Shown in pieces: positions 40,184 through 51,035 of a stretch of DNA of 64,000 nt. Every line of letters starts with the position of its first letter. The stretch's first letter is position 1. The position numbers and the translations under genes were made by a program. The stretch lies in contig NZ_VRSV01000001.1 of assembly GCF_008017415.1 (NCBI RefSeq), positions 2,046,001 through 2,110,000 of the forward strand, given 5' to 3'. A model generated the notes under the pieces. That model searched no databases and was not told the DNA's origin. It worked only from the letters and a program-made list of their open reading frames with translations. The stretch comes from Microbacterium hatanonis (GTDB taxonomy: Bacteria; Actinomycetota; Actinomycetes; Actinomycetales; Microbacteriaceae).

Positions 40184-40267
40184 GGGTGGTCTTCGCAGGT
40201 CGGGAGAGGGAAGAGGATGCTGCGCACCATAGCAGGGCGGAATGACCCGCACCCGAACGGCGGCCGC

Positions 40268-40279
40268 TATCGTGTGCAC
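40268..40279 (+). promoter_or_regulatory. Leaderless promoter of the Pr6Pr-type gene
   Basis: TATCGT (40268-40273), six bases, then ATG 40280. Confidence 0.5.
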
Positions 40280-40918
40280 ATGAACTCGCGGGTGGCAGCG
40301 ATCCTGTTCCGGCTCTCCTTCGCCGTGCTCTCGCTCTCGGCGGTGGCCTGGCAGTTCTTCGCGGGGACCGTCGCGAGCGGCCACAGCATCCTGAACTTCT
40401 TCTGCTACTTCACCAACCTTTCGAACATCCTCATCTCGATCGTGTTCATCGCGAGCGCGGTGCGGCTGATCCGACGACGCGCCGACCCGTCGGAGACGCT
40501 CGTATCGATCCGCGGGGGCGCCGTCGTGTACATCGTCTTCGTCGGCATCGTGTTCAACACGATCCTCGCCGCCGGAGACATCGGCGCGATCTTCCCCTGG
40601 GTGAACGTGGTCGTGCACATGATCGTGCCGGTCGCCGGTCTCGTCGACTGGATCATCTGGTCACCGCGCCGCAGGCTCCCCTTCCGGGTGACCCTGTGGT
40701 GGATGGTGTGGCCGGTCGTGTACTCGATCTTCTCGCTGGTGCGCGGCGCGATCTCGGGCTTCTACCCGTACCCCTTCTACAACCCGGCCGTCTCGGGCGG
40801 GTACGGCGGAGTGGCCCTCTGGTGCGTCGGGCTCGTCGTCGGCTTCTTCGTGCTGGCCGTGGCCGTCTGGGCGATCGGCAACGCCCGGCACGCGCGCGCC
40901 ATGACGGCGCGCGCGTAG
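40280..40918 (+). CDS. Pr6Pr-family membrane protein
   Basis: A 212-residue protein with six membrane helices at regular spacing. The order and the motifs FFCYFTNLSNILISIVF, HMIVPVAGLVDWIIW and WWMVWPVVYSIF fit the Pr6Pr family named after a Plasmodium six-helix group. Function is unknown. Its start is set by the leaderless promoter. The next gene converges and leaves only seven bases between the two stops. Confidence 0.75.
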   Translation: MNSRVAAILFRLSFAVLSLSAVAWQFFAGTVASGHSILNFFCYFTNLSNILISIVFIASAVRLIRRRADPSETLVSIRGGAVVYIVFVGIVFNTILAAGDIGAIFPWVNVVVHMIVPVAGLVDWIIWSPRRRLPFRVTLWWMVWPVVYSIFSLVRGAISGFYPYPFYNPAVSGGYGGVALWCVGLVVGFFVLAVAVWAIGNARHARAMTARA

Positions 40919-40925
40919 CCGGACG

Positions 40926-42743
40926 TCAGACGAGAGACTCTCGCCACGACGCGTGCAGCTGGGCGAACTTGCCCGTACCCGCGATCAGCGCCTCCGGGGT
41001 GTCGTCCTCGATGATGCGGCCGTACTCCATCACGAGAACCCGATCCGCGATCGCGACCGTCGAGAGGCGGTGGGCGATGATGATGGCGGTGCGGTCGGCG
41101 AGCAGCGTCTGCAGGGCGTCCTGGATGAGGCGCTCGCTCGGCATGTCGAGCGACGCCGTCGCCTCGTCGAGGATCAGCACCGCCGGGTCGGCGAGGAACG
41201 CTCGAGCGAACGAGATCAGCTGGCGCTGACCGGCCGACACGCGCCCGCCGCGCTTGTTCACGTCGGTGTCGTACCCGTCGGGGAGAGCGCGGATGAACTC
41301 GTCCGCTCCCACCGCTCGCGCCGCCGACCGGATCTCGTCGAGCGTCGCGTCGGGCTTGCCGAGCGCGATGTTGTCGGCAACGGTGCCGCTGAACAGATAG
41401 GCCTCCTGCGTGACCATGACGATCGCGCGGCGGAGGTCTTTCGGATGCAGCTGACGGAGGTCGACGCCGTCGAGGGTGATCGCACCCGACGTCGGGTCGT
41501 AGAACCGCGACACGAGCTTCGCGAGCGTCGACTTCCCGGCACCCGTCGTACCGACGAGAGCGATCGTCTGCCCGGCGGGGAGATCGAGCGTGAAGTCGGG
41601 CAGGATGACGCGGTCGTCGGAGTACCCGAATTCGACGCCGTCGAAGCGGATGTGGCCGCGGGCCTTCCGGAGGTCGACGGGGTCGGTGGGGTCGGGGACG
41701 GTGAGCTCCTCCTCGAGGACTCCCGATACCTTCTCGAGCGCCGCCGTCGCCGACTGGTAGGAGTTGACGAAGAACGCCACCTCGCTCAGCGGCGAGAAGA
41801 AGTTGCGGACGTACAGCACCGCACCCAGCAGCGTTCCGACCGCGAAGGTGCCGTCGACGACGCGCAGGCCGCCCCACAGCAGCACCAGGGCGACCGAGAC
41901 GGCGGCCACGGCCATGAGACCGGGCTCCAGGATGCCGAAGAGGCGGATCGAGCGCATGTTCACGTCGCGGTACTGGTCGGACAGGTCGCCGAAGCCCTCG
42001 TCGTTGCGGGGCTCCTTGCGGAACGCCTTCACCGCGCGGATGCCGGTCATCGTCTCGACGAACTTCACGATCACCTGGGCGCTGATCACGCGCGACTCGC
42101 GGTACACGCCCTGCGAGCGCAGGTAGAACCAGCGCATCAGGAAGTACAGCGGCATGCCCATGACCACCACGACGATGCCCGACTGCCAGTCGAGCAGCAG
42201 CAGCGCGATGAGCGTGAACCCGCCGTACAGCACGCCCGAGACGAGCTCGTTCAGGCCGCCGTCCAGCAGTTCGCGGATCGTGTCGAGGTCGCTCGTCTGC
42301 CGCGAGATGATGCGGCCGGAGGTGTACGACTCGTGGAACTCGAGGCTCAGCCGTTGCGTGTGCAGGAAGATGCGCTTGCGCAGGTCGAGCATGACGGCCT
42401 GGGTCAAGCGCGCCGCGACGATCGAGTACCAGCCGATGAGGGCGGCACCGCCGAAGCCCGCGACGAGGTACACCGAGACCACGCCGATGGTGGGCATCCA
42501 GTCGGCCTGCTCGAGGGCCGCGGGCAGGGCGTTGTCGATCCCCCACGCGATGAGCGCGGGGCCGGCGACGCGCAGCGCCGTCGAGATCACGAGCACGACG
42601 GCGGCCAGCAGCACCTGCCAGCGCACCGGGCGCACGAGCGAACCCAGAAGACGGAGGGAACGGCGGCGGATGCTGCGGCTCTCCGCCTTCGTGTAGTCGG
42701 AGCGGTCTTCGCCCGCGGTTCCTGAGACGGTCGTGGCGCTCAT
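40926..42743 (-). CDS. ABC exporter subunit B (noncanonical signature)
   Basis: A 605-residue fused exporter half: membrane domain (about residues 40-340) and ATPase. Walker A is [14 protein letters not shown], Walker [13 protein letters not shown] with the catalytic Glu, switch AHRLST, but the signature is SAGQRQ rather than SGGQ. With its partner (Walker B Asp instead of Glu), it makes the usual asymmetric heterodimeric drug or lipid exporter in which one ATP site is inactive. Its start overlaps the partner stop by ATGA. The cargo cannot be read from sequence. Confidence 0.9.
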   Translation of the reverse strand: MSATTVSGTAGEDRSDYTKAESRSIRRRSLRLLGSLVRPVRWQVLLAAVVLVISTALRVAGPALIAWGIDNALPAALEQADWMPTIGVVSVYLVAGFGGAALIGWYSIVAARLTQAVMLDLRKRIFLHTQRLSLEFHESYTSGRIISRQTSDLDTIRELLDGGLNELVSGVLYGGFTLIALLLLDWQSGIVVVVMGMPLYFLMRWFYLRSQGVYRESRVISAQVIVKFVETMTGIRAVKAFRKEPRNDEGFGDLSDQYRDVNMRSIRLFGILEPGLMAVAAVSVALVLLWGGLRVVDGTFAVGTLLGAVLYVRNFFSPLSEVAFFVNSYQSATAALEKVSGVLEEELTVPDPTDPVDLRKARGHIRFDGVEFGYSDDRVILPDFTLDLPAGQTIALVGTTGAGKSTLAKLVSRFYDPTSGAITLDGVDLRQLHPKDLRRAIVMVTQEAYLFSGTVADNIALGKPDATLDEIRSAARAVGADEFIRALPDGYDTDVNKRGGRVSAGQRQLISFARAFLADPAVLILDEATASLDMPSERLIQDALQTLLADRTAIIIAHRLSTVAIADRVLVMEYGRIIEDDTPEALIAGTGKFAQLHASWRESLV

Positions 42744-44569
42744 CGGATCACCTCGATCTCCCGGGTGTTCGTATCGCGGACGGCCGCCTCGACCTCGAGG
42801 CTCGAGATCACGTGGCGGTAGTGCTCGTTGCCGCGCAGCAGCTCGGTGTGCGTGCCGATGGCGGTGACACGGCCCTGTTCGAGCAGCGCGACGCGGTCGG
42901 CCAGCAGCACGGTCGACGGGCGGTGCGCGACCACGAGCGCCGTCGTGTCGGCGAGGACCGCGCGCAGTGCCTCCTCGACCAGCGCCTCGGTGTCGACGTC
43001 GAGGGCGGAGAGGGGGTCGTCGAGCACGAGGACGGCGGGCTTGGCCGCCACCGCGCGAGCCAGCGCGAGGCGCTGACGCTGGCCGCCCGACAGGCTGAGC
43101 CCCTCCTCGCCGATGACGGTGTCGAGTCCGTTCGGCAGTTCGTGCACGAAGCCGGCCTGCGCGACGGCGAGCGCCTCGGTGATCGCCGCCTCCGCCTCCG
43201 GCGACCCGGGCTCGAGGTCTTCGCGACCGAGCAGCACGTTCTCGCGCACGGTGGCCGAGAAGAGCGTGGCATCCTCGAAGGCCATGCCGATGTGGCGTCG
43301 CAGGTCGCTGAGGGTGAGGTCTCGCACGTCGATGCCGTCGAGCGTCACCCGCCCTCCGGTCACGTCGTAGAGGCGGGCCGGGAGGGTGGTCAACGTCGTC
43401 TTTCCCGACCCGGTCAGCCCCACCAGCGCCATCGTCTCTCCGGGGCGCAGGGCGAGGTCGATGCCGTCGAGCAGATCGCGCTCGCTCTCGGCAGCATCCT
43501 GATACCGGAACCGGGCGCCTTCGAACACGAGTGCTCCGCGCACCTCGTTCAGCGCGACCGGGTTCTCGGGGTCGACGATCGTGTTCTCCTCGTCGAAGAC
43601 CTCGAAGATGCGGTCGGTCGCCGTGCGCGCGTCGAGAAGGAACGAGAAGAGGAAGCCGATCGACTCGGTGGGCCAGCGCAGGATCGCCGCCATCGCGAAG
43701 AACGCGAAGAGCTGCGCGACGTCGAGCTGTCCCATCGAGGTGAGCACGATGCCCGCGCCCAGGCAGAGCGCGAGCGCGATGTCGGGAAGCAGCACGAGCC
43801 AGAACATGATGAGCCCGACCGACTTCGCCTTGCGCAGCTCGGTGACCCGGAGGCTCTCCGCCTGGCGGGTGAACTTGCCGAGCAGGTGCCCGCCGCGCCC
43901 GAACGCCTTGAGCACCCGGATGCCGTGGACGCTCTCCTCGACGGCGGTCGCGAGGTCGCCGGCCTGGTCCTGGCTCTGGCGGGTCAGCATGCCGTACTGC
44001 TTCTCGAAGAGGTAGCCCGCGATCCACAGCGGCGCCGAGCAGACGACGTAGACGGTGCCGAGCACCCAGTGCCAGCTGAACAGCAGCACCGACCCCGCGA
44101 GGATCGTGAGCATGTTCACCACGAGCAGCACGAGGCCGAAGGCGAACCAGCGGCGCACGAGGCTGATGTCCTGCATCATGCGGCTCAGCAGCTGTCCCGA
44201 CTGCCAGCGGTCGTGGAAGGCGACCGGCAGGCGCTGCAGACGCTTGTAGAACTCGGTGCGGATCACGTACTCGACCTGGGTCGAGGGCGCCAGCACGAAC
44301 CAGCGGCGAGCCCACGTCATGAGCGCTTCGAGCAGGCCGAGCGCGAGCACCGCGGCGGCGCCCCAGGCGATGAGGCCGGGGTCGCCCGAGGCGATGGGAC
44401 CGCCGACGACCGCCTCGAGCACGAGCGGAATGCCGAGCGCGAGGAGGCTCGCGACGAGGGCGCTGACACCGCCGAGGATGAGGCGGCCCTTGACGGGACG
44501 CACGAACGGCAGCAGCCGCGCGAGCGATCGCGCGGTGGACAGTTCGGAGGCAGGTGTAACGGGGGTCAT
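42740..44569 (-). CDS. ABC exporter subunit A (degenerate ATPase site)
   Basis: A 609-residue exporter half and the first gene of the pair. Membrane domain about 25-320; ATPase motifs Walker [14 protein letters not shown], signature [14 protein letters not shown], Walker [13 protein letters not shown]. The residue after the conserved Asp is Asp rather than the catalytic Glu, as in the non-hydrolysing subunit of TmrAB/BmrCD-type exporters. GAGG precedes ATG 44569. A -10-like TATCCT at 44680-44675 would give a leader of about 100 bases that contains a GCCCG/CGGGC hairpin. Confidence 0.9.
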   Translation of the reverse strand: MTPVTPASELSTARSLARLLPFVRPVKGRLILGGVSALVASLLALGIPLVLEAVVGGPIASGDPGLIAWGAAAVLALGLLEALMTWARRWFVLAPSTQVEYVIRTEFYKRLQRLPVAFHDRWQSGQLLSRMMQDISLVRRWFAFGLVLLVVNMLTILAGSVLLFSWHWVLGTVYVVCSAPLWIAGYLFEKQYGMLTRQSQDQAGDLATAVEESVHGIRVLKAFGRGGHLLGKFTRQAESLRVTELRKAKSVGLIMFWLVLLPDIALALCLGAGIVLTSMGQLDVAQLFAFFAMAAILRWPTESIGFLFSFLLDARTATDRIFEVFDEENTIVDPENPVALNEVRGALVFEGARFRYQDAAESERDLLDGIDLALRPGETMALVGLTGSGKTTLTTLPARLYDVTGGRVTLDGIDVRDLTLSDLRRHIGMAFEDATLFSATVRENVLLGREDLEPGSPEAEAAITEALAVAQAGFVHELPNGLDTVIGEEGLSLSGGQRQRLALARAVAAKPAVLVLDDPLSALDVDTEALVEEALRAVLADTTALVVAHRPSTVLLADRVALLEQGRVTAIGTHTELLRGNEHYRHVISSLEVEAAVRDTNTREIEVIR

Positions 44570-44700
44570 GATCCTCGGTGGAGCGGCGCCGTCGACGAAC
44601 GGCAGGATTTCAGGGGACTCACAGCCGCAACGCTCGAGCGGGAGGAGTTATGCCCGACTCGCGGGCAGCCCTCCAGGATACAGACGTTCGCAGCGCCGCC

Positions 44701-45210
44701 TCAACCCCGGGCGCGCGGCGCCGTCTCGCGGTCGAGCAGACGCCGCTTCACCTCGAGCCCCCAGGCGAATCCGCCGAGCGAGCCGTCGGTGCGGAGCACC
44801 CGGTGGCACGGGACGAACAGTGCCGGGGCGTTGCGGGCGCAGATGGATGCTGCGGCACGCACGGCGCGGGGCTGTCCGAGCGCCGCGGCGAATCCGGTGT
44901 AGGTGAGCGGCTCGCCCGGAGCGATCCGCCGCAGCGCCGCCCAGCCGGCGAGCTGCAGAGCGGTGCCGGTCTGCGCGACGGCGACATCGTCGATGGCGGC
45001 GACATCGCCGTCGTAGTACGCCCGCGCGGCGTCCGCAGCATCCGTCCGCCCCTCGCTGACGCCGGACGGGCGTGCCGACGGGGCCAGGCGCCCGAGGACG
45101 GTCTCGACATCGGTCGTCCAGCCCGACGAGAGCACGCGCCCCTCGGCGTCGGCGAGGATCGTGAAGGGGCCGTCGGGGGTCTCGATCGTCTCGATCGTGG
45201 CGGTGGTCAT
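44701..45210 (-). CDS. ogt: Methylated-DNA--protein-cysteine methyltransferase
   Basis: A 169-residue suicide repair protein that removes O6-methyl groups from guanine. The C-terminal domain has the active-site [20 protein letters not shown] (Cys in PCHRV, about residue 137). The N-terminal domain is short but present. ATG 45210 overlaps the alkA stop (ATGA), so it is translated with the glycosylase as an alkylation repair pair. The frame continues past residue 1 upstream but the ATGA junction fixes the start. Confidence 0.93.
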   Translation of the reverse strand: MTTATIETIETPDGPFTILADAEGRVLSSGWTTDVETVLGRLAPSARPSGVSEGRTDAADAARAYYDGDVAAIDDVAVAQTGTALQLAGWAALRRIAPGEPLTYTGFAAALGQPRAVRAAASICARNAPALFVPCHRVLRTDGSLGGFAWGLEVKRRLLDRETAPRARG

Positions 45211-46703
45211 GACTTCTCCTCCGGAGGAAGGGGCGCGGCGCGCCAGGACTGGGTGACGGGTGCGGCGTACCAGAGGTGCGCCATCAGATAGCTGCGCCAC
45301 GGTGCGGCGCGCACGGCCCATGCGGTGAGTCCGGCGGCGTCGGCGGGGATCCCAGCGGCGGCCGCACCCGCCCGCGCGGCGATGTCGCCGGGGAGCAGCA
45401 CGTCGGGATCGCCGAGCACCCGCATGCGCACGTAGTCGGCGGTCCACGGACCGATGCCCCGCAGCGCCAGCAGCCGTTCGCGCTGCTCGGCGGCGTCGTC
45501 GCCGGCGCCGAGATCCAGCGAGCCGTCGGCCAGGGCCGCGGCCGTCTCGACGATGGCGCGGATACGTGCCGCAGGACCCCGCAGCACGTCGTGACCCCGC
45601 TCGGCGATCGCCGTCATGGTCGGGAACAGCACGGTCGCACCCTCGTCGCCCTCCACTCGCTCGCCGAGGGCGTCGGCGAGCCGGGTCATGGCGGTGCGGG
45701 CGGCGGCGACGCTGATCTGCTGGCCGATCATCGCGCGGATCAGCATCTCGTGAGCGTCGACGCATCCGGGCACGCGCACGCCCGGGATGCGCGCGACGAG
45801 GGGCGCGACAAGAGGATGCTGCGACAGCGCCGAGTCGACGGCGATCGGATCGGCGTCGAGGTCGAACAGGCGCCGGACGCGGGTGATGAGGGTCGCGAGG
45901 TCGGACAGTTGCGACAGACGCGCCCGCATCCGCACCCGCCCCTCGACATCGAGCGCGACCGAGAACCAGGCGGGGCCACCGTCGAGCAGGAGGGTTCTCG
46001 CGAACGAGGTGGCCGAAGCATCCTCCACTCCCCCGATGGCGTGAGCGGCCATCCAGCCGAACAGGCCGGCGGAGTCGAGCGGGCCGCGATGCGGCAGCAC
46101 GAGGTCGATCTGCCCCGGAGTGGTCTCGTGCGAACGGCGGCGAGCGCGGAGCTGCGTGGGCGGCATGCCGAAGACCTCGCCGACGGTCTCGTTGAACTGT
46201 CGCACGCTCGAGAACCCCGCCGAGAATGCGACGTCGGCGGCGGGCAGGTCGGTGCCGACGAGCAGCATGCGCGCCGTGTGCGCGCGGTGCGCGCGACTCA
46301 GCGCGAGAGGACCGGCGCCGAGCTCGGCCGCGAGCAGGCGGGTCAGGTGGCGCGGGGAGTATCCGAGGCGGCGGGCGAGCCCCGGCACGCCCTCGCGGTC
46401 GACGACCCCGTCGGCGATGAGGCGCATCGCCCGAGCCGTCACGTCGCCGCGGAGGTTCCATTCGGGCGAGCCGGGCGCGGCCTCCGGCAGACACCGCTTG
46501 CACGCCCGGTAGCCCGCCTCGTGGGCGGCCGCCGAGGTGGCGTAGAACGAGACGTTCTGCTCCTTCGGGGTGCGCGCCGGGCAGCTCGGCCGGCAGTAGA
46601 TGCCGGTGGAGCTGACCGCCGTCACGAACTGCCCATCGAAGCGCGTGTCACGCGACTGGATCACGCGATACCGCTCGGCGAAGCTCATGCCCGTGGTGCT
46701 CAT
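45207..46703 (-). CDS. alkA: AlkA-type DNA glycosylase with Ada-like N-terminus
   Basis: A 498-residue fusion. Residues about 15-75 form the Ada metal-binding domain (CRPSCPAR...ACKRC), residues about 85-185 an AraC helix-turn-helix ([18 protein letters not shown]), and the rest an AlkA 3-methyladenine glycosylase with a helix-hairpin-helix ([30 protein letters not shown], catalytic Asp in the last). It likely senses methyl damage on DNA phosphate, activates transcription and excises alkylated bases. ATG 46703 follows CAGGCT by six bases. It drives ogt. Confidence 0.93.
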   Translation of the reverse strand: MSTTGMSFAERYRVIQSRDTRFDGQFVTAVSSTGIYCRPSCPARTPKEQNVSFYATSAAAHEAGYRACKRCLPEAAPGSPEWNLRGDVTARAMRLIADGVVDREGVPGLARRLGYSPRHLTRLLAAELGAGPLALSRAHRAHTARMLLVGTDLPAADVAFSAGFSSVRQFNETVGEVFGMPPTQLRARRRSHETTPGQIDLVLPHRGPLDSAGLFGWMAAHAIGGVEDASATSFARTLLLDGGPAWFSVALDVEGRVRMRARLSQLSDLATLITRVRRLFDLDADPIAVDSALSQHPLVAPLVARIPGVRVPGCVDAHEMLIRAMIGQQISVAAARTAMTRLADALGERVEGDEGATVLFPTMTAIAERGHDVLRGPAARIRAIVETAAALADGSLDLGAGDDAAEQRERLLALRGIGPWTADYVRMRVLGDPDVLLPGDIAARAGAAAAGIPADAAGLTAWAVRAAPWRSYLMAHLWYAAPVTQSWRAAPLPPEEKS

Positions 46704-46777
46704 GCCCCCAGCCTGCCATCGCCCGCCGACACCGGCTGGCGGTTTTCGGACACGGCCGTGGCGGCCGGAGCACTGAC

Positions 46778-46827
46778 AGTCCAAGACACCCGGACGGCCT
46801 GGGCGGCGCGTCCGGGTGTCTTGGACT
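46778..46827. repeat. Perfect 19-bp inverted repeat after the secreted protein gene
   Basis: AGTCCAAGACACCCGGACG (46778-46796), a 12-base loop, and the exact complement (46809-46827). It lies downstream of the minus-strand 689-residue gene and upstream of alkA, so it may terminate the sugar operon. No T-run follows. Confidence 0.8.
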
Positions 46828-46843
46828 CTCGAGTGGGAGCGGG

Positions 46844-48913
46844 TCAGCGCTCCGCGATCGCGAAGCCGCCCGGGGGCAGGACGATCGAGGTCTGCTTCGA
46901 CACCGAGCGCTCGCGCATGAGCTCACCGCGATCGTTGTATACGCGCACGGTGGTCGCCCCGTCGCCGCCGATCTTCGCCGACTGCGGCACCTGCGCCGCG
47001 GAGTGCACGAGCTCCGTGCGACCGCCCGCGCCGTCGAGCGTCATACGGGAGATGACCGGCCGGACGAGCAGCGCATCGAGGGTCAGCGATCCCGATTGCA
47101 CGTCGACGCTCACCTCGGTGCGCTTCCCGAGGGCCGACAGCGGCAGCGAGTGCGGCAGCAGAGCACCCGGGGTGGGAGAGATGCCCTGTGCCGGGCCCGT
47201 GTCGCGCAGCAGTCCGAGCAGTCCCCCCGCACGCCAGAGCGACGCACTTGATGCGCCGGGCTGGGCGAACAGCACCGGCTCGACCCAACGCCGCGACGTG
47301 GCCGCACCGGTCTCGGACGCAGCGCCGATGTCGAAGGTCGCCTGCTGCCCCCTCGTCAGGGTGAGGGCGCCGCCCGACCAGCTCGACTCTCCCGTCCACG
47401 ACTCGGGGGTCGTGATCGTGCCCGTCGTCGACGACGCATCCTCGGCCTCGACGACCTCCAGCCCGTCACGGGCGGTGATCGAGGTCACCGACGTTGCGCG
47501 GGCGGCGACCTCGGGGTGCGCGTCGAGCGCGAGCGCGGTGAGGAGCCCGTGGATGGCCGACTCGGCACCGCTGTTGCGGTTGACGGTGCCGTCGGGCTGC
47601 AGTCCGTCGTAGGTCACACCGGTCGCGGGGTCGTACATCTGGGCGCCGGCGTGATTGCCCCCGAAGAACCAGGCCGCCTGGATCGCGGCGAGCGAGGCGA
47701 ACCCTGCCGAGCCCGTCGCATCCGCCACCGCCAGGAGCGACTGCACGCGCGAGTCGGCGCCGTACGCGATCTGCACGCGATCGGTAGGCGTCGGGTACCA
47801 GCCGTTGTCGGGACCGCCGGCCGTGAGCAGCGTCGGGGTGAACACCGCCGCGTCCGCGACGGCGGGGGCCGCGATCGACGGGTCGCCGAGGGCGACGGAT
47901 GCTGCGGCGAGCGCCGCCGGCATCTGCGACCCCCACGCGTGCCACATCGCCGGAGACTCCGCCCAGGGCAGAATCGCACGGTAGGGCCAGCTCTGCGTGG
48001 TGCCGGACGCCATCGCGCCGATCCCCTCGGCGAGCTGGCGCAGCGCAGTAGCGGCCCGGGTGTCGTCGGGTCGCGCCTCGACGCGGGCTGCGAGTCCGAG
48101 TGCCGCCTCGGCCGACGCATCCGCCCCGTCCACGATGAGCCACGCGGGAACGCGCACGCCGTCGGACTGGTTCCACTGTCCGTACCGCGACAGCGAGTCC
48201 CGCTCGACTGCGCCGAGCGAGAGGTTCAGACGCTCCTCGAGGAAGCTCGCGAAGGCCGGATCGGCATCGGCGAACGCGGCGTAGCCCTCGCCGAGGGCCC
48301 ACACCGTGCGCGCGGTCCAGTAGCTTGGTCCGGAGTCGGACGGGTCGGGCAGCTCGACCGGCTCGGCCGAGGGGTTGAGCGTGCCGTCCGGCTGCATCCA
48401 GAGCACGACGTTGCCGGCCGACGGACCGTCGGTGGTCTGCAGGTAGGCGACGGAGCGGAGCAGCTGGTACGCCTTCTCGCGGCTCGCGGCGTCGCCCGTC
48501 TGGGTCCAGTGACGGATGTAGACGACGGCGGCGCGGGCGATGTCGTCGGCGTTGTAGGCGCCCTGCCCCCAGTAGCCGGTGGCGGGATCGAGCGGACCCC
48601 CGCCCACCCGCTCGAACGTGCCGCCGTCACGGGCGTCGGCGTAGGTCCACGGGAGCACCAGATCGGGCTCCTCCGCGAGCCGGTAGGTCGTGTGACCGGC
48701 GACCTCGGCGGGCGGCGTCGCCTCGTCGAGGAGGAAGTCGAGGTGCGCGAGGTTCGTCAGCGGCTCTGCGGCCGCCGCCGCCGGTGGGGTGGATGCTGCG
48801 CCCGGCGCCACGACGGACGCCGTGGCCGGAGCCGCGAAGGGGATGGTGAGGGCGAACGCGACCACGGCCGTGAGGGCCGTTCTCCGCGCACGTCGTTGTG
48901 CGAGCGAAACCAT
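46844..48913 (-). CDS. Secreted protein, six-hairpin glycosidase-like
   Basis: A 689-residue exported protein with a Sec signal peptide (basic [15 protein letters not shown], hydrophobic core to about residue 33). The mature part, about 50-460, has the repeating aromatic/Gly pattern of an (alpha/alpha)6 barrel ([39 protein letters not shown] segments). A C-terminal beta-rich domain of about 200 residues follows. I do not recognise a named family with certainty. Its place after the GH130/ABC operon suggests an extracellular glycan-active enzyme or binding protein. AAAGGAAA precedes ATG 48913. Confidence 0.6.
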   Translation of the reverse strand: MVSLAQRRARRTALTAVVAFALTIPFAAPATASVVAPGAASTPPAAAAAEPLTNLAHLDFLLDEATPPAEVAGHTTYRLAEEPDLVLPWTYADARDGGTFERVGGGPLDPATGYWGQGAYNADDIARAAVVYIRHWTQTGDAASREKAYQLLRSVAYLQTTDGPSAGNVVLWMQPDGTLNPSAEPVELPDPSDSGPSYWTARTVWALGEGYAAFADADPAFASFLEERLNLSLGAVERDSLSRYGQWNQSDGVRVPAWLIVDGADASAEAALGLAARVEARPDDTRAATALRQLAEGIGAMASGTTQSWPYRAILPWAESPAMWHAWGSQMPAALAAASVALGDPSIAAPAVADAAVFTPTLLTAGGPDNGWYPTPTDRVQIAYGADSRVQSLLAVADATGSAGFASLAAIQAAWFFGGNHAGAQMYDPATGVTYDGLQPDGTVNRNSGAESAIHGLLTALALDAHPEVAARATSVTSITARDGLEVVEAEDASSTTGTITTPESWTGESSWSGGALTLTRGQQATFDIGAASETGAATSRRWVEPVLFAQPGASSASLWRAGGLLGLLRDTGPAQGISPTPGALLPHSLPLSALGKRTEVSVDVQSGSLTLDALLVRPVISRMTLDGAGGRTELVHSAAQVPQSAKIGGDGATTVRVYNDRGELMRERSVSKQTSIVLPPGGFAIAER

Positions 48914-49107
48914 GGGGGTGTTTCCTTTCCGGGGGGATATGACGGGCCCCCTTCCGCCGCAGCTCAGGATGAGCGGGGGACGGATGCGGGTGTCCCGCGG
49001 ATTTCCGCGGTGACCGCACCGCGCCCCCCCGCATGCATCCTGAGTTACGGCGTGAGGGTGCGGGAAGACGGCGGACGGGAGGTGGGGCGAGGGAGTGGGG
49101 GTTCCGG
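48914..49107. repeat. Intergenic palindrome upstream of the secreted protein gene
   Basis: CTCAGGATG (48963-48971) pairs with CATCCTGAG (49035-49043), with flanking GCGGGGG/CCCCCCGC arms, about 80 bases end to end. An inner CCGCGG (near 48996-49010) adds a second stem. It resembles the repeat at 7363. It separates GH130 from the 689-residue gene and may reduce read-through. Confidence 0.6.
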
Positions 49108-50193
49108 TCAGTCGGTGCGCTCCAGGAGGGCCACCCCGATCTTCGAGTCGGCCATGCCGTAGAAGACGAAGTGGCGGCCGTCGATCTGCTCGATCGCGGT
49201 GGGGAACACGACGTTGGGCACGATGCCGCTGCGCTCGTCGTCGGTCTCGGGCGCGAGGAGGGGCTCGGACGTGCGGGCGATGACCCGGCTCGGGTCGTCC
49301 GCGTCGAGGATCAGCGCGCCGGCCGCGTAGTTCACCTTCTGCTGCTGGGCGAAGGCGCCGGCCAGCACTCCGGTGACGCCGTGGTGGATGACGAGCCAGC
49401 CCTCGGGGATGCGCAGCGGCGGCGGACCGCCGCCGATCTTGAGCTCCTCGAACGCGAACTCCGGGCCCGCGACGAAGCGATGCTGCTCCCACAGGGTGAG
49501 GTTGCCCAGGTCTTCCCGCACGGCCGCGAGCGGCACGTAGCTGATCCAGATCGACTGTCGCGGATCGTCGACCCCCGCGGGGAGCCGCACGCCCTGCCCC
49601 GGCTTGGTCTCCCCCAGATCCCACATGGGGCGGTGCAGCACCGCGATCGACTCGGTGCCGTCGGGCGCCGTGACGGGTTCGGGGAAGAACACCGTGTCCT
49701 TGTTGTGGAAGAGGTTCAGGTCCATGTCGAGGTCTTCCTGGTACCGGAAGAGCGCGGGTCCGAGCCGCCGCCAGGTGCGCAGGTCGCTCGAGACGGCGAC
49801 GGCCGTCCGGGGACCGAGCGGGCCGTAGGCGACGTACGTCATGACGTGCACGCCGAGCACCTCGATCCAGGTCGTGCGAGGGTCTTCGGTGCCGGCGTTG
49901 CCGACCCCGCGCTCCCAGCCGCGGTCGGGCTCGAGCACGATCCCCTCGCGCTCGACGCCGACGGGCACGCCGTCCTCGATCACGACGCGGGCGATGCCGA
50001 CCCGCGAGACGTTGCCCTCCGCGACGAGCCTCGGCAGCAGGTAGAGCTCGCCGTCGGGACCACGGCCGGATGCGGGATTGAGCACCCCCTCGGCCTCGAG
50101 CGGGTCGCCCGGCGCGGGCGTCATCACGACGCCCGCCCTCGTCAACCGGTAGGGCACCTCGAGGCGCTGGGTGGTGGGGGTATCCGTGGGCAT
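49108..50193 (-). CDS. GH130-family glycoside phosphorylase/hydrolase
   Basis: A 361-residue five-bladed beta-propeller enzyme of family GH130, which phosphorolyses or hydrolyses beta-mannosides. Supporting segments are GVLNPASGRGPDGELYLLPRL, VGNAGTEDPRTTW (the conserved GxEDPR-like motif), and NLFHNKDTVFFPEPV. Phosphorylase or hydrolase activity cannot be decided by eye. ATG 50193 is preferred to ATG 50199 because AAAGGA then has proper spacing. It ends a LacI-SBP-permease-permease-GH130 operon, suggesting that imported oligosaccharide is cleaved by it in the cytoplasm. Confidence 0.85.
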   Translation of the reverse strand: MPTDTPTTQRLEVPYRLTRAGVVMTPAPGDPLEAEGVLNPASGRGPDGELYLLPRLVAEGNVSRVGIARVVIEDGVPVGVEREGIVLEPDRGWERGVGNAGTEDPRTTWIEVLGVHVMTYVAYGPLGPRTAVAVSSDLRTWRRLGPALFRYQEDLDMDLNLFHNKDTVFFPEPVTAPDGTESIAVLHRPMWDLGETKPGQGVRLPAGVDDPRQSIWISYVPLAAVREDLGNLTLWEQHRFVAGPEFAFEELKIGGGPPPLRIPEGWLVIHHGVTGVLAGAFAQQQKVNYAAGALILDADDPSRVIARTSEPLLAPETDDERSGIVPNVVFPTAIEQIDGRHFVFYGMADSKIGVALLERTD

Positions 50194-50195
50194 GG

Positions 50196-51035
50196 TCATC
50201 CTTTCACTCCGGATCCGATGTCGTTCGATGTGAAGTAGCGCTGGAACACGATGAACAGGGTCACCGCGGGGACGGCGAGCACGACGGCGCCGGCCGTCAT
50301 CGCACCGAAGGGGTTGCTGGTGGATGCTGCGACGTTGGAGATGAAGTTCGCCAACGACACCGCGAGAGGCTGGAGCGCCGCATCCTTCGTGATGAGGAAG
50401 GGCCACAGGAACTCGTTCCACGGTCCGATGAAGGTGAGCAGCGCCGCCGTCAGGAGCGCGGGCCGCACCAGCGGGAGGGCGACGCTCCACAGCACGCGGA
50501 ACTCCCCCGCGCCGTCGATGCGTGCCGCGTCGAACATCTCCTTGGGCACCTGCAGGAAGTACTGGCGGAAGATGATGACGGCGGCCGAGTTGATGAAGAA
50601 CGGCAGGATCATGCCCAGGTGCGTGTCGGCGAGACCGTAGTCGCGCGCGATCAGCACGTAGAGCGGGATCATCAGCAGCTGGAACGGCACGACCTGCACG
50701 AGGAGCGCGAGGGCGAAGGTGAACCCCCTCCCGCGCCAGCGCAGGACGGCGAGCGCGTAGCCGGCGAGCACGCCGAACACGAGCGTGCCGAGGATGACAC
50801 CGCCGGTGAAGATGCCCGAGTTGATCAGGCCGACGCCGAGGTTGATCCGGTCGTTGATCGCCACGTAGTTCTCGCCGGTGAGGTTCGCCGGGTTGGGGAA
50901 GGCTCCCGCGAGCGAGGGGTCGGAGTCGGCCTGCAGCGACGCGACGATCATGTAATAGAACGGGAAGAGGAACGCCAGCGCCCCGATCGACAGGACGAGG
51001 TACAGGGCGACTTTGCTGCCCAGTGCGCGTTTCAT
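50196..51035 (-). CDS. Carbohydrate ABC transporter permease (MalG type)
   Basis: A 279-residue inner-membrane permease with six helices. The EAA loop for ATPase docking is seen as EMFDAARIDGAGEFRVLWSVALPLVRP (about residues 180-205). It is the second of the two permeases. Its ATG overlaps the first permease's stop (ATGA); its TGA lies two bases before the GH130 start. No ATPase gene is present in the operon, so a shared MsiK-like ATPase elsewhere must energise it. Confidence 0.93.
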   Translation of the reverse strand: MKRALGSKVALYLVLSIGALAFLFPFYYMIVASLQADSDPSLAGAFPNPANLTGENYVAINDRINLGVGLINSGIFTGGVILGTLVFGVLAGYALAVLRWRGRGFTFALALLVQVVPFQLLMIPLYVLIARDYGLADTHLGMILPFFINSAAVIIFRQYFLQVPKEMFDAARIDGAGEFRVLWSVALPLVRPALLTAALLTFIGPWNEFLWPFLITKDAALQPLAVSLANFISNVAASTSNPFGAMTAGAVVLAVPAVTLFIVFQRYFTSNDIGSGVKG

